Below are positions 52,464 through 64,000 of a stretch of 64,000 bases of DNA, in pieces (the stretch's first letter is position 1; every line of letters begins with the position of its first letter). The translations under genes and the position numbers were made by a program. This DNA comes from Symbiodinium natans (lineage: Eukaryota > Sar > Dinophyceae > Suessiales > Symbiodiniaceae). Under the pieces are notes generated by a model, which searched no databases, was not told the DNA's origin, and worked only from the letters and a program-made list of their open reading frames with translations. The stretch covers positions 1-64,000 of the forward strand of contig CAJNDS010000566.1 of the NCBI GenBank assembly GCA_905221605.1. The letters run 5' to 3'.

Positions 52464-54760
52464 GACAACTTCTTCGTTGCAGAGTGCGGGCACTTTCTTC
52501 TTTGCTGTGTTGCCGACGGACATGGCCATGAGCTTGGCATTCGGCACCGTTCTATATCGTCTCTGAAGTAATGCTCCCATATAGTATCATACAGGCTACA
52601 GACCCAGTGCCCCATGACCGCGTTGCTACAGGCATTGGCGGTCATTGGGCATCCCACTGGACCTGCAAGTTCGTCCTCAGGACTGCGCTTCATGCGTTTG
52701 ACCTGTGTAAGCTGTTGTCAGAATTCACTGTTTTCATTCCAGCTTTCCACAGCACGCCATGAAGAAAAACTCGCTGCTAGCTGTTGTGAACCTGGCAACC
52801 TGACACTCTACAGGATGCTTTTGCAGCACATGGCGACGACAAAGGCGTTGCCAGCAGAGGCAGTGATGAACAGGACTGTTATTGTAGAATTTCTGGATGA
52901 GCTCGGAGGGAAATGCCATCTTGCTCCCCTAAGCTGCTCGCAGGATTTTCGACACTGTGCATCAGGACTTCTGCAACTGGCATGGCGCGCAAGTGCACAC
53001 ACAGCTACAGGTTTATGTTCTTCCACGATAACTGTTGGCGTTGCGTAAAGGGAATGTTGTATGAAGGATTCTGAAGGTATTGTGTGCGAATGCACAGCCA
53101 GTTATGTTGCATGACGGCATGCGATACACTGCAGCCCGCTGCGCAGGCGATGTCAAGCAACGTCGTCATTCATCTGCATGTTGTAGGGGCTGGTGGCATC
53201 TATGTGGAGTGAGGCAACAGCGGCAAATGTAGTCAAAAGAATGGACGTTCACAAACCACTCGAGCACTCTTCGTTGGTGCCAGCACTCTTGACCTCCTGG
53301 CACCCCCTGTCGAAGCTGAATTCTGCAAATAACTCAATGAAGAAGCGAAGATGACAAGCCCAGGACCTTAGCTGCTAAGAAGCAGGGTGTACACGCACGC
53401 ACACATATGCGCGCGCGCAGCTGCACGCTGTTGCTGAAGATCAATCCAGGAGCTTGTGTGTACAGCCACATCGAAAGAGTTCGAACTGTCGCCGCAAGCT
53501 TTGAGAACTAGAATCTGGAAGATGCGTCCATGTCCCCTTGCATTCCAGCCATGCGAGTGAGTTGAAATCAGGCTTAGTGGGACCACACTTTCTGTGCTGA
53601 GCTGAGCGGGAGCGTAAATGTTTCCGTCCATGCCAACACGCGATCATACGTACTTTTTCACAAGGTGGCTGTGGTTGACCGCCAAAAACAACAGCTCTTG
53701 TTGGCTTGGGCCGATGGCTCAAGAAGCATGTCCATGGAAAGCCCATGCAGATGAAGCTGAAGAAGGCACGTGTTAGTTGTGCTGATGTGCCGGATCGTGA
53801 GGCTGGCGACTCAAGATGTGTGCTTGGCCGGCCTGGCTCTGACGCCAAGGAACCTGGACTAGTTTAGACATCAGAGGCGTTGAAGATTGTTAACATGTGT
53901 CAGCAACGCAGTCGTTATTTTGTCGTTTGATGTGTCCAGCCTATGCTGTGCCAGCTGTTGCAGACATACATGTTCGGTTTTCAGGCAAAGCCTTCCTGTG
54001 CAGCTTGGCAAAAACTAGTCCAAGGTATTCACAACAGTTTGGGGCCGTGCGGCAGTTGCTGGGCAGTTATGCACGGTTGGGGCTGCAAGAGCTGAGGTGG
54101 GAGCTTCAGAGGATCACAAGCCGAACGACCCAAAGGAGGGCCGTTAACTCGATTGTGTCATGCGCTCGGCAGTGGCATCGGATAGCCTTGACTCGGAGTT
54201 TCGAGATGCTTCGAATAATAGCATGTTGGAACTCTCTCATCTGGTTGCTGGAATACTTGGAAGGAGAAAGCCCGTGTCTCTGCCAGCGGTGGTGAAGTGT
54301 TGCTGCTTCCTGGTGTGACTTGAACGCATCATTGCCCGACTCCGAAGCACGGGATGTGAAACCACGTCTTTGCACAGGATGTGCCCTACCGAATCTTTGC
54401 CAAGAACAAGGAGGTTCCAGGTTTGGCAATGTCGCGGTCCATCGGAGACCTGTCTGGACATTCCGTGGGAGTGATCCACCAGCCATGTGCTTAGCTTCAC
54501 ACCCACGCTGCTTCGTAAGAATTGTTCTGTGAACTTATTCTGTGAACTTGCTAAATGAAGGGCTTACTTCAACAGTCGACGACAATGTTGCAGGGCTCAA
54601 GGCTAGCGAGCTTTAGAGGCTTGCTTCGATGCAGTGACAGTTGACACTCAGGCCAAGCTTAAAGCTGCTCAGCTTTCAGAAGGACGACTTGCTGCTTTGC
54701 TGTTCTGACGGCGTTTGGGAGTTCGTGAACGACGTCGACGCCGTGAACACGGTGCTGCAG
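52464..54760 (+). CDS. PP2C-type Ser/Thr protein phosphatase, multi-exon
   Basis: Short + open pieces, mostly after AG acceptors, spell PP2C motifs in order. 52464-~52535: DNFFVAE then CCVADGHGHEL (DGHG, metal-binding Asp). ~52632-52703: GHWASHWTCKFVLRTAL, ending at gtgtaag. ~52814: DAFAAHGDD (tentative). ~53011-53045: SSTITVGV (the SGST region, tentative). 53802-~53850: AGDSRCVLGRPG (the GDSR motif). ~54318-54360: DLNASLPDSEAR (tentative LTxDHxP region). 54378-~54483: EVPGLAMSRSIGD then GVIHQP. 54673-54760: DDLLLCCSDGVWEF (metal Asp) then DAVNTVLQ, ending at a GC donor (ctgcag, gcaagag). The last DDIT motif is not found, so the 3' exon lies beyond 54760 or is missed. It should dephosphorylate Ser/Thr residues with Mg or Mn. 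Exon edges are approximate. Confidence 0.8.
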
Positions 54761-55035
54761 GCAAGAGGCAGCACTGGTAGCAGGGCAGGCGTACTAATGC
54801 GTACGAGGCGAAGATCGCAGGCCTAGGAGCGACCGCAAAGGTAGCCGCCACCCGCACTATCATGGTCAAGAGATGTCAAGAGTGATATTGCTTATCTCGT
54901 TACATTTTGCTAACCGGCGGCTCGGTGTTGTTCTGTCTGCATTGGACTGCACGGGAACTTCAGTCAAGGTTGGACGCAAAAGCGCTGCCGATGCAGCAGT
55001 GAGCCTTTGCTGAACTGAGGTCGGTGTTGTGTGTT

Positions 55036-55380
55036 GACATGTTCTCCCGGCCTCTCCCTTCTAGGTCCCCACCTTTCCATCAAGCCCCCCCAGAGCCCTG
55101 TTTCCCCTCAGCCTGGGCGGTTTGGGTGGCCCTGTTCCCCCTGCGCCAGTTTTTGTTTTCTATTTTTTGTGTCTGTCTCCCCTCCCCTCTGCTTCGTGCT
55201 TCCGCTTCTGGCCCTCCTCTACCCCCCTGCTTTCCGCTTCTTCATCGCCTTCCCCTCCTCCTCCCCTGGGCCTTGTGGGGGTTTCGGCAGTGTCCACGGT
55301 TCATAGCTGTTCCCCCTACTTGCTCCTGCCTCCCCGTCCCCTCTCTCCTGCCGCGTCTTGACCTTTGTTAGAGTAGCAAT
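55036..55380 (+). repeat. Pyrimidine-rich segment
   Basis: A 340-bp stretch is dominated by C and T on + (tcccctcccctctgc and similar), with strong strand asymmetry. It encodes Pro/Leu/Ser frames by composition. It may be intronic. Confidence 0.65.
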
Positions 55381-55881
55381 GGAAAGAGCAAAAGAAGAGA
55401 GACAGCTCCCCAACAACCCTTGATGATTTTGTACCGAATGGTCGCAGTGTGCAGTTGCAAAAATCCGTTTTCACAGCTCTCCGATGCGAAGTGTTAGGGT
55501 GCAAGTCTAAGAGCGAAAGGCAGTGAAAGTCGGAACGTAGACGGTCATGGGCAACGCGAGATGTGGAAACCATATGTTGGCCAGTTTGAAGCCAGTTTGA
55601 AGCCACCATCCTGCTTGCGCGAACATCTCTGCAGCTTTCTGCTGCGCCAGCCTCGCAACGCGCAATCTGTCAACCCCCATCTCAAGTCACTTCCGGGGAA
55701 TGGGGAGTGCAGACTCAACCGCTGCAACTGGGAGAGCGAAGAGGATCGAGCAAGGATACGTTGTCAAGAGATGCCAAAGGCAGCACTACACTCCAAGAGT
55801 GAAGATTGCTACACATTTCATGCTGAATGTTTTCTGAGGGGAGATCTCAACCGTTTGTGTGTCTACAAACTTGCGCGCATG

Positions 55882-55936
55882 ACTCCCTCTCTCTCTCTCT
55901 CACTCTCTCTTATTTTATTTTCTTTTTGTTCTCTCA

Positions 55937-55974
<38 letters not shown>

Positions 55975-55994
55975 GCCCCCTCTCTGTCTCTCAG
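55882..55994 (+). repeat. (CT)n microsatellite ending at an AG
   Basis: CT repeats with a TTTATTTT interruption run to tctctcag, a strong polypyrimidine-AG acceptor. The following phase reads TGTLEPRKLVSESRAQWLAE. Confidence 0.9.
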
Positions 55995-56105
55995 TGTGAC
56001 AGGGACTCTGGAACCAAGGAAGCTGGTGTCCGAGTCTCGAGCACAATGGCTTGCCGAGTCCGTCGCTTCTCTCAACCGTGCTGCAGTCTGCGGGGCATTC
56101 GTAGA
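55995..56105 (+). other. Candidate exon after the CT tract
   Basis: After the acceptor, one phase gives TGTLEPRKLVSESRAQWLAE, then SVASLNRAAVCGAF, amphipathic and protein-like, reaching a gt (gcattcgtagagcc). No family is recognised. Confidence 0.25.
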
Positions 56106-59060
56106 GCCAGCACATAGCCAGACACTGCCACCGAGGACGACTGTTGCGATGACATCACCGTGATTGCCGTGTGGCTTTAGGAAGTTCATGGGCCTTTTCT
56201 TCGCTTCAGTTGCTTCCTGTGTTTTCCTCAAATTACTTCTCCAGCCCTATGCCTTGGCTCAAGGCGACAGCTAGTGCAAATGCAGTAGCACGTGCAAATG
56301 CTGCCAAGCTTCACCTCCAAGAGGTCTAGCTGCAGCACACAGCCAGTCAGTTGAAAACAGCGGTGCCACTTTATTTTTTTTTGCCGCGATCCGGGGGGCC
56401 CTGGTGTGCAGTGGCGGCTCATGTGCCTGAAGCTCGAGATTTGTAGCTTGGAAGCTGAGCCAGGCCCGTGCAGAAGGCCTGGACTTTGCGTGCGTGGCTT
56501 TACTCAACATTTCTCTGGGTGGCGTGCGTTTCCCGTTTGCATCCGATGGCTTAGTGTTGTGAGCGTTATGGATTAAGGATGGTAAAGATGGTAAAAGGCG
56601 CATTGTCACCTTCACTTAGTTTACTTTTGAGCTGGGAGGGACTACATGGAATACTCCGTTTAGTGGCTCCCACTTCAGCCCCAGGCAAAAGCCATCAAAG
56701 GCCCCAAATACAGCATCGTTCGTTCTTTGGGCTTAGTGATGAAAAGGCGGCCCGTGGCCACCATCCGTGCCGGGGCACTGCCTGTCACCATCTGCCTCCC
56801 ATTTCCTGCTTCTCCCGGCCGAAACGTGGCCGAAAGGTCCATGCAGAGGCCTCGCGGAGGACACACTGTACGAAACGTGTACGAAACGAGGGAGGAGGCG
56901 GAGGATGGCGGAGGTTGACTGCCATGTGCCCCGGCTCCGGTCCTGGTCGGCATCACAAAAGCTTGCGACCTCTTGACATGGTACAGGTATAGGACTTGTT
57001 TCACGACACCTCGTGGTCAGATCCTCATTCTCCTTTGAGTGGGCCAGCCTTTGTCCTCAATCCTTTTGAGTGGGCCAGTTGTCCTCAGTCCGAGTTGTTC
57101 TTAAAGCCCGATACTCCTGTGCCTCCTCACACTTCTGCAGCTGGTTTTGGTCTGATGGAAGTTGTGCCTGGGGCGTTACCGTGTGACAGACAGCCAGGCA
57201 TGCTCTGTGCCTGTTCCTGATAGAGTGCCATGTCCGCCAAACAACTGGCGGCCGCGCGCAACACAGACTTAGGCAACGAAACCGCGGAGAGGTGAGAACC
57301 GAGCCTTTGAGTTGTCCGACTTGTTATGAAAGCGAGCTTGCATGCTTTTGGTCAGGCCCGCAAGGATCGAAATCGGTTAATCCTTTTGGAGACAGATTTC
57401 GCGACAGGAGAGGAGGCAGTGTGTGCTGATGCTTATATACACGTGATAGTGCTTGTGTGGAGCTCTTGCAAGGCGGACCCCTGGGAAGGCAGCGAAATGG
57501 AGCTTTTGCATTCGTCAAGCTTCGTCACTTGCTTGACACGTGCTCTCCGTTTGGAGCCGTGCTTCAACGCATCGAAGGCATCGAACTTGTTTGAAATTGC
57601 TTCGATCCAGGTCCGGGGCGGCAAACACACGGCCAGCAAGGCGGACAGGCCCCTTTCTTACTGATAGCCCTTTTTCAGACGTTTTGTTCGGTTCCTCTCG
57701 ATCAAAAGGCGAACAACATCGAGACCAGAGGCCTCGATTTGACTTGCCAGCTGCGAACTGCAGCTGGTTCCATTCCATGATGTTTCCGCAGGGCACATAT
57801 GGGCACATGTTCGCATCAGCATGTGTGTGTACTGGTTTCGACATGCAGTTCTTTGGGTAAGTTAAGCAGGTTCTCGCGAGACAGCACGTCTTGCGACGGC
57901 CTCATAGCAAATATGACTTTGAAGACATTCTCCATCGCGTCTTGGCTCTCCTGGCATGGTCGGGCGTGGGCTGCTTCTCGTTTGCACTCGTTCGAACGTT
58001 GCGCTTCAGGTTGCACCTTTTGATGTATGGGGTTTCCGAAATTAGGAGTACCTTATTGGGGTTTTTCAGTGTAAGGGAATCCTACCATGTGGGGATCTAT
58101 CTTGGGGGCCCCCCCAGTTTCGTAAACCCCCATATGCTGCTGACACAACCTGTAGGATGCGTGGGGGGGCCTTTCAATTGGCATACGCGCCAGGCAGAGG
58201 AGCAGGCCGTAAACTTCTTCTCATGTGAGGTCTCGCAACTCAGCCCCACTCATGCATATGCAAGTGACCTGCTCGAGCAGTGCACAGCCGAAGAGAAGGC
58301 ATGCATTTGGTGCCGTCTTGATGCTTGCTCCTGCTGTGCTGCCGTTTCTTTGTCGGCTCAGTCGTGAGCCGGCCCCTGATACAGCTTGCAGCTGGCAATG
58401 GCCATAGAAGAGGCCGGATGAGCATGATGGCACAAACTGGGATGCCCCACGTCAAGCTTGAACCAAGAAGCGCAGCTTTTTGCTGTCTCTGTTTCAGGGC
58501 CAGAAAGGAGAGCCTGCGTCTCAGATGATAGCGCTTGAATCGAGCCTTGTGTTGGCAGCACAATTGATTTCCAAACGCGAAAAAAGCAGATGCGGAGGCC
58601 AGCTAAGAAGAAAACGAAGAAAGCCAGGCAAGCCGAAGAGAAAAAAGGCCCACACAGCTTGTTGTGATTGGTCGCTCACCTGCATGAAGTGGTGCCTGCC
58701 AGATGACCGACAGATTCGTTTCCGAAATTATATCCCACGAACGCTGTGGTCTCAGAATGGACTGGGGCGTCCCTCCAAGTATCCCCTGCCAGCAACAACA
58801 CTTGGTACCCACTTGGTCCAGCTCCTCGGTTCGTGGCTCCTTCAACAAGTATCCCTTGAGTCATTGAGACAGTCTTCAGGCATGGTCAAGTGCCCAGCCG
58901 TCGCTGTGAGTTAGGCCAGAGCTCCGGGATTTTTGCATGCCAAAGCCCTGTCCTTAATCTCTGGCACCGTGAATACTCATGATCGCGTGATTTCGTATGA
59001 CGTGCGTCCTTCGCCTGGTATTGCTTAGGATCACATCTGCCGACATTGAGGTGCGGCATC
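56106..59060. other. Unassigned region
   Basis: No gene recognised. The longest + frame (57891-58367) has hydrophobic segments but no motif. A GGGGGCCCCC palindrome lies near 58105. Probably introns or intergenic DNA. Confidence 0.5.
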
Positions 59061-59106
59061 CTTCCATGTGAATTGTGGAATCGGCTCTGCTGACTTCTGT
59101 AGAGCA

Positions 59107-59171
59107 GGCAGACATTGACAAAGAAATCCAAGAGGCTATCACAGCAGCTGAGGCTGGAGAGAGCTTGGCTG
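59107..59171 (+). other. Candidate helical exon
   Basis: After a gtagagcag acceptor, one phase gives ADIDKEIQEAITAAEAGESL, a charged helix. Further right, near 59453-59510, a phase reads LNRLNKQVEETQKAQTN, coiled-coil-like. They could be exons of one coiled-coil protein; nothing else supports this. Confidence 0.25.
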
Positions 59172-59562
59172 GTCTCGCTATGAATTCGGCGCGAGTTGGT
59201 TCTTTTAGGGCTGGGTTTCTATTTTATGTGCTGGGGTGCTCGAGATGCATGTTCGCCGGGTTTTGTTTTCATTCTGCCAGTTTGTTCTTTAGGTGCGGCG
59301 CCTTCCCTTTCTTGTCGGAATGTGCCGTTTGTACGTATTTTAGGCCCAGGCATCAAGAGTTCGCGTTTTGGAGTTTCTAGGTTAGGGTTTGGCGCAGCCA
59401 TTGTCCAGGTTTCTAATGTTTTCTACATTGACATCCCAAAAGATCAAAAATTGAGCTTTGAACAGACTCAACAAGCAAGTCGAGGAAACTCAGAAAGCTC
59501 AAACTAACCATCGTGGTCGCTGCCATCATCATGAGAACCGTAGCTGGTTTTCTTTGGAGGTG

Positions 59563-59663
59563 CCCTAAACCCTAAACCCTAAACCCTAAACCCCAAACCC
59601 TAAATCCTAAACCCTAAACCCTAAACCCTAAACCCTGGATCCTAAACCCGAAACCCTAAACCC
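59563..59663 (+). repeat. Telomere-like CCCTAAA tract, ~100 bp
   Basis: About 14 heptamers, mostly CCCTAAA, with CCCCAAA, TCCTAAA and CCCGAAA variants; same orientation as the tracts at 46.9 and 61.5 kb. Confidence 0.95.
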
Positions 59664-60809
59664 ATGTTTGAATCTGTGCCCTAATCCTGCGCAGGATACA
59701 GAGGCAGTGCTGGCCATCGCTCCACGAAAGCCCAATTGGGTGTGGGCCCCTGAACGTTGGCTCAATTGGGGGGAGCTTCTGTAGTAGTCTGGTGCACTTT
59801 GCCACGCGGCAGAGCAGTGCTGCAGGACCTGAAGCGAGATGTGGAGCGCAAGATGCAAACGCTCGCAGCGCGAACGGACCGCGCAGCTGCCAGTCTTGTC
59901 TTGAGCATGTGAGATCATGTGAGGATGAAGTGTTCAGTCGCTTTTCACAGTAGGAGTTGGGTATCAACCCATGCCGAACTGGCCTAGCATGGTTGTGGTA
60001 TTGCAGCGAAAAACAGCACTCAGTACGTGTGAAGCTGTAGAGCTTAGATTGTTGCAGCATCTTGGTCAAGGTTGTCCAGCTCATCCGGCAACGCATCAAA
60101 AAGGACTGACTCTGAGAATGCACTTTGCCGCATGCTATCATTAGAATGTGCGTCTTGCTGGCAGGATGAAGGCCGCGAAGCCAATGATGATGACAAGAAG
60201 TAGTCACATGCAATCAAGGTGCCAGCCCGCATCAGCTGTTGAGTCGATGCGAGCCACCTCTTGCCCCAGCCACCGCGCTTCTGTCGCTTGCCCACCTGAG
60301 AGCGAGGGAGGGAAGGGAGCTGCTCAGAGGTTTCCGGTTCAAGACATTTGAAGTTCAAGATACGCATCCCTCACAAGCAGCAGGATGTCGCGGAGATGCG
60401 CAATCCAGCCCGACATGATCTGCCATGACCTCCCCGTGGATGTACATGCGGGGAAAAGATACTCGTTTTTGCGTCAGTGCGAGATTCTGCGATTCCGGCT
60501 TGCTCTGGGAGCATTGACATCATAGATGTAGCATTGATAGCATCGCACAACATTGCCTCAATGCACGCTTCAGTGCAAGGTTTCCGCTCCCACTCTGCCG
60601 AAGCGGCCCCTTTGCGCTTGCTGCCTTCGGTTGGGCAGGCGCTTCTCGCGGTGAAACCCATTCCTGAAACCTACGGGGTCAGTTTTGAGCAGCTCATAGG
60701 AATGTCCCTCTACACAATTGTTTCAGGGGAACCTGTGTTTTGGGGGGTCGGGGGAGTCGGGGGGCAGTAATGACGCGATATCTATGGATTTCAGCCACAG
60801 GCAACAACA

Positions 60810-61058
<249 letters not shown>

Positions 61059-61456
61059 CAATGTTGGTGGTGTGTGGTGACGTGGGGATCGTGGGGTTTC
61101 GTGGGTGTTTGAGGGGGGCTTCAGTTCGGAGTTTGGCGACTTGGCGCGTGCTACGCACTTGGGCTAGCTTTGGTTGGCCGCGATTTACCCATTGAAGTCG
61201 AGCAATGAGCTTCTTTGTCAACGTCTCTTGTTCAAATTGCCGTTGCAATATCGCAGTACTCGTAGTTGCTGCTGCAGTGCCTCCTCTAGGTTGGCTTGAG
61301 GGAGCATCTCATGAACCTTGAACGCCAGGTATAAGTGCCTACGGTGCAACGGAAGTTTCTGCAGCGCTCGGTGCCAAAGAACGCACAAAGACGTCTCTCC
61401 CCCAGAAGAAGGGACTACTTTGGCGGAGTTTCCATGTTTGTGTGTATTCCGTGGAA

Positions 61457-61559
61457 CCCTAAACCCTGGCCCTAAACCCTAAACCCTAAACCCTAAACCG
61501 CCTAAACCCTAAACCCTAAACCTTAAACTCTAGACCCTAGACCCTAAACCCTAAACCCT
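61457..61559 (+). repeat. Telomere-like CCCTAAA tract, ~100 bp
   Basis: About 13 heptamers with interruptions (ctggc, cgc, ttaaactctag), same orientation as the tract 1.8 kb to the left. Confidence 0.95.
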
Positions 61560-62400
61560 TGAGCTGTGTCGTCGGATGCCGTCGGTGGAAAGCATGCTCA
61601 TCGAATCGAAATGACTGCATCAACCGGAACAGGGAATGTTCCCCTTCTACGAAGAGTCCTTCATCGGGTTTATACTCGGGGGTACACGAAAATCCCTCTT
61701 AAGGACTCTCAAGACCGATACCTGAAAACCTCTGGGGCCTGTTCCTTTAGCACTTGCTTCTTCGTTAAATTAGCGGATCCATCCTGCTCCAAATGCCGGC
61801 TGATAAACGCTGCATGCAGCTTCAAATCGGTTTTTCCCGTCAACGTTTCGGACAATGAAACGAGAAAATCTGCAGCCCTTCAGATGGTGTGCTTTAGTGT
61901 TCAAGGACTCGAGGTGCACGGTCGTTCCAACCCCTCGTTCCGGACTCATCTCGTCCGCGTTGGTCATGTGCCTAACATTCCCGAAATGTGTTACTGCTGG
62001 AGAGCCCCTGTGAGTAGTTGGTCCGGCAGCTCAGGCACTTTGCAGGTGACGGGCCGGGGCCGTGTGAGGGATATGCTGAAGGTGAGGAAAAATGGCTGAC
62101 CCTTTGTGGTGACTTTGCTCCACTGTTCAGAGCATGGACCGTTCATGTCTTCAACGCTTCTTGACTTGCAGCCGCAGCGCCGCAGCGCTCAAGAACTTGA
62201 GGAGGGGTGGACCTTGGGGCTGGAGGCTCCAAGGTTCTAAGTTAACCTCCTTTCTAGTCTTTTTTCTGGCTGCGATCTTCCAGAGGCGGCATCCTTTTGT
62301 AGTGCGGAAGGATACCAGCAGCACTTGTTGGTGTTTGGCGTTGGTGAAGGTGCCTGCCTCTCCTTAGCATCTCGACTTCATCCTGACCGTTCCGCAGTAG
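61560..62400 (+). other. Unassigned region
   Basis: A + frame of 177 codons (61566-62099) begins right after the telomere-like tract; no motif is recognised. Confidence 0.4.
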
Positions 62401-62401
62401 C

Positions 62402-62658
62402 ATACGCGCCATGCCGCTGCTAGCAGCTTTGAAGAAGAATCTTTCTGGCACCTTGGCAAAGGGCAAAGGTATGGTAAGAAACGGAGAGACATGATAAAGA
62501 GCACCCGGAAACGTGTTGCGGACAAAGGCGGCTCTTTCATGACATCGATGGTCAAGCCGTCTGGTGGAGATCAGCCGCCATCTGATGAGGAAGCAGACCC
62601 GCCGCAGCTTGGCAGTGGAGAGTTGATGGTAAGATGTCTGTGCTTGTACAACATGTAA
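62402..62658 (+). other. Candidate exon, hydrophilic
   Basis: One phase reads ASSFEEESFWHLGKGQRYGK, then KRRDMIKSTRKRVADKGG and PPSDEEADPPQLGSGELM, followed at once by gtaagatg, a good GT donor near 62629. Mixed charge and clear amino-acid bias favour coding, but no family is recognised and the 5' edge is not defined. Confidence 0.35.
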
Positions 62659-62659
62659 G

Positions 62660-64000
62660 ACACAAGGAAACAAAGATCCACGAACGTGCTTTTTTCCCGA
62701 AACAGGCTCGAGAGCTCCTCGTTGTATGCCCAGCCATGCTGCAGGAGCTTTGCATATGAAGTCTGAAAACATTTTCCCAACACTAGCGAAAGAAAGATCA
62801 TGGAAGCTAGCCACCGGGTGTGCGGGGTGTCCATCCAGGGGTGGTCAACATGCGGCCTAATCCCCTGGTTTGGGTGTCTCACCCGATGGTTGTTGAGGTC
62901 CGAAACGGTACCCAAAGCTTGCATTTCACCAAGGGGACGCTTGGCGTAAGCGCCTCAAGCCCAAAGCCCAACCTCCTCGAATCCTCAAATCCTCAACTCA
63001 TCTCAACCCCAAACCGCCAAACCTAAGTTTACTTCAAGCTTTGAATTCAGCCCAAAGCTTGGAACATAGTGCTAGATTGAGGTTCTACAACCTAGATATA
63101 TGTCCGCCGAGAGAGGCCACGAAAGTTTCGCGAAAGGAAAACACAATATATCCGCGAAGAGGAAGATGAAGCGAAGTCTTGATCAACCTGTTCAATCGCC
63201 AACGTCCGTCCCATTTCAGCATTCTCGTTCCACATCGTTCCACGCCTTTTTTCCAGCGAAGTGAATCGCTGTCATTGCTGTGGGTAGAAGCCTGCAAAGC
63301 CGTGCGGGTAGTGCCAAGGTCTCAAATGAGCACGAGCTGTGCATCTGCTTCCCATCCATCACTCTCCTCTGGTGACATGCAGCGCGCTGAGCTTTCTTGC
63401 GCAACTGCTATCGAGCCATCGCCATCCCTCGGGGCAAGGTCGGGGCTACGAGTTGCCGATCTTGGCCAGGCCAACTCTTGAAAGGTGCGGAGGAGAGAGC
63501 GAGCACGGAATTCTTGTGATTCCAGGGAGCATGGTGGATATGTGTTACAGACATCCACGACGTCCAGAGCCTAGAAGCATGAGCCTGACCTGCGAATCTG
63601 CTCGGTCGCTACCCGTCAAGGCAACGAGCTCCGCAAACGTGTCCACTCCTCAGATCGCCATCAACCCCTTTTATTTTGTGGAATCTCCATGTGCTCAGTT
63701 GTGCAATGTTGCGCACTTGTCAAATTGAGAGCAAGCTTCGCTTCTCGGAGGGATTGGTTGACCGACCGCCTGTCTTCGACAGAGGGTGTCCCGGCCTCGG
63801 CTCTCTCTCGCTCTCTCTCGCTCTCGCTCGCTCTCGCTCGCTCGCTCTCTCTCCAGTTGCCTCATTCTCTGCCCGCTTTTCAGTCCTGCCGTCGTTAGTC
63901 GTAGGTCCTCCTTCTTTTGAACGTCTCTGCTTCAGCACTTACACTTCTCGTCACAGAGGCAGATGCAGCCGTTGTTTGGTCTCTGTATGAAAGGCTTTGG
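62660..64000. other. Unassigned region
   Basis: No supported gene; short overlapping frames only. A CTCTCG/CTCG simple repeat occupies 63798-63855. Confidence 0.5.
63798..63855 (+). repeat. (CTCTCG)n / (CTCG)n simple repeat
   Basis: Alternating ctctctcg and ctcgctcg units over about 58 bp; low-complexity Leu/Ser or Arg/Glu frames result. Confidence 0.9.

Noticed and set aside
55863-56231. Arg/Glu repeat protein on - (RERERE)
   Set aside because: Translation of the CT microsatellite.
56240-56262. Spliced-leader relic (ttggctcaag near 56248)
   Set aside because: Only the last ten bases of the dinoflagellate spliced leader match; the diagnostic CCGTAGCCATT part is absent, and short matches occur by chance.
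58095-58115. GGGGGCCCCC palindrome as a regulatory site
   Set aside because: A short self-complementary G/C run in a region without a defined gene is not enough to support a site.

Overview
The window reads as nuclear DNA of a dinoflagellate, most likely a Symbiodiniaceae- or Polarella-like alga. This is an inference; no marker gene fixes the species. The grounds are: gene-poor sequence rich in decayed retroelements; a Ty1/copia element with an HVDD-type catalytic box; several non-LTR (LINE) families; TTTAGGG-type telomere-like tracts inside the sequence; very long simple and tandem repeats; and one intron-rich gene with at least one GC donor site. Nothing looks bacterial: there are no operons and no rRNA, tRNA or CRISPR.

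Layout. 1-6.0 kb: no recognisable gene. 6.2-10.2 kb: a frameshifted Ty1/copia retrotransposon (protease, integrase, RT, RNase H) on +. 10.5-13.7 kb: scrambled fragments, on both strands, of a second retroelement family with an FLDD-type RT, plus a GATA/poly-G minisatellite. 13.7-14.9 kb: a Lys/Ala-rich repeat with a relative at 43.6 kb, then an inverted pair of telomere-like tracts around a hairpin. 16.1-17.7 kb: two open frames on -, one resembling an alpha/beta hydrolase. 17.9-23.3 kb: decayed tandem arrays. 24.3-33.9 kb: a degenerate LINE on + (low-complexity ORF1-like region, endonuclease, RT) whose RT is split by about 0.8 kb. 34.4-39.5 kb: a second, better preserved LINE on -, tail to tail with the first, encoding an endonuclease, RT, four zinc-finger-like modules and then a ubiquitin-specific-protease-like segment. 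39.56-40.39 kb: an 0.8-kb TAC repeat. 40.4-48.2 kb: mostly unassigned, with dispersed repeats and a telomere-like tract. 48.2-50.55 kb: six consecutive satellite arrays. 52.4-54.8 kb: a multi-exon PP2C-type protein phosphatase gene on +, the best host gene here. 55-64 kb: pyrimidine tracts, two more telomere-like tracts, a CAG repeat and a few isolated exon-like segments.

The most novel feature is the - strand LINE at 34.4-39.1 kb. Downstream of its RT and zinc fingers it carries a cysteine box and a QQD box typical of deubiquitinating peptidases (family C19), so a retrotransposon polyprotein appears to include a ubiquitin protease. Apart from the PP2C gene and possibly the hydrolase, host genes can be seen only as isolated exon candidates, because introns split them below what can be assigned by eye.
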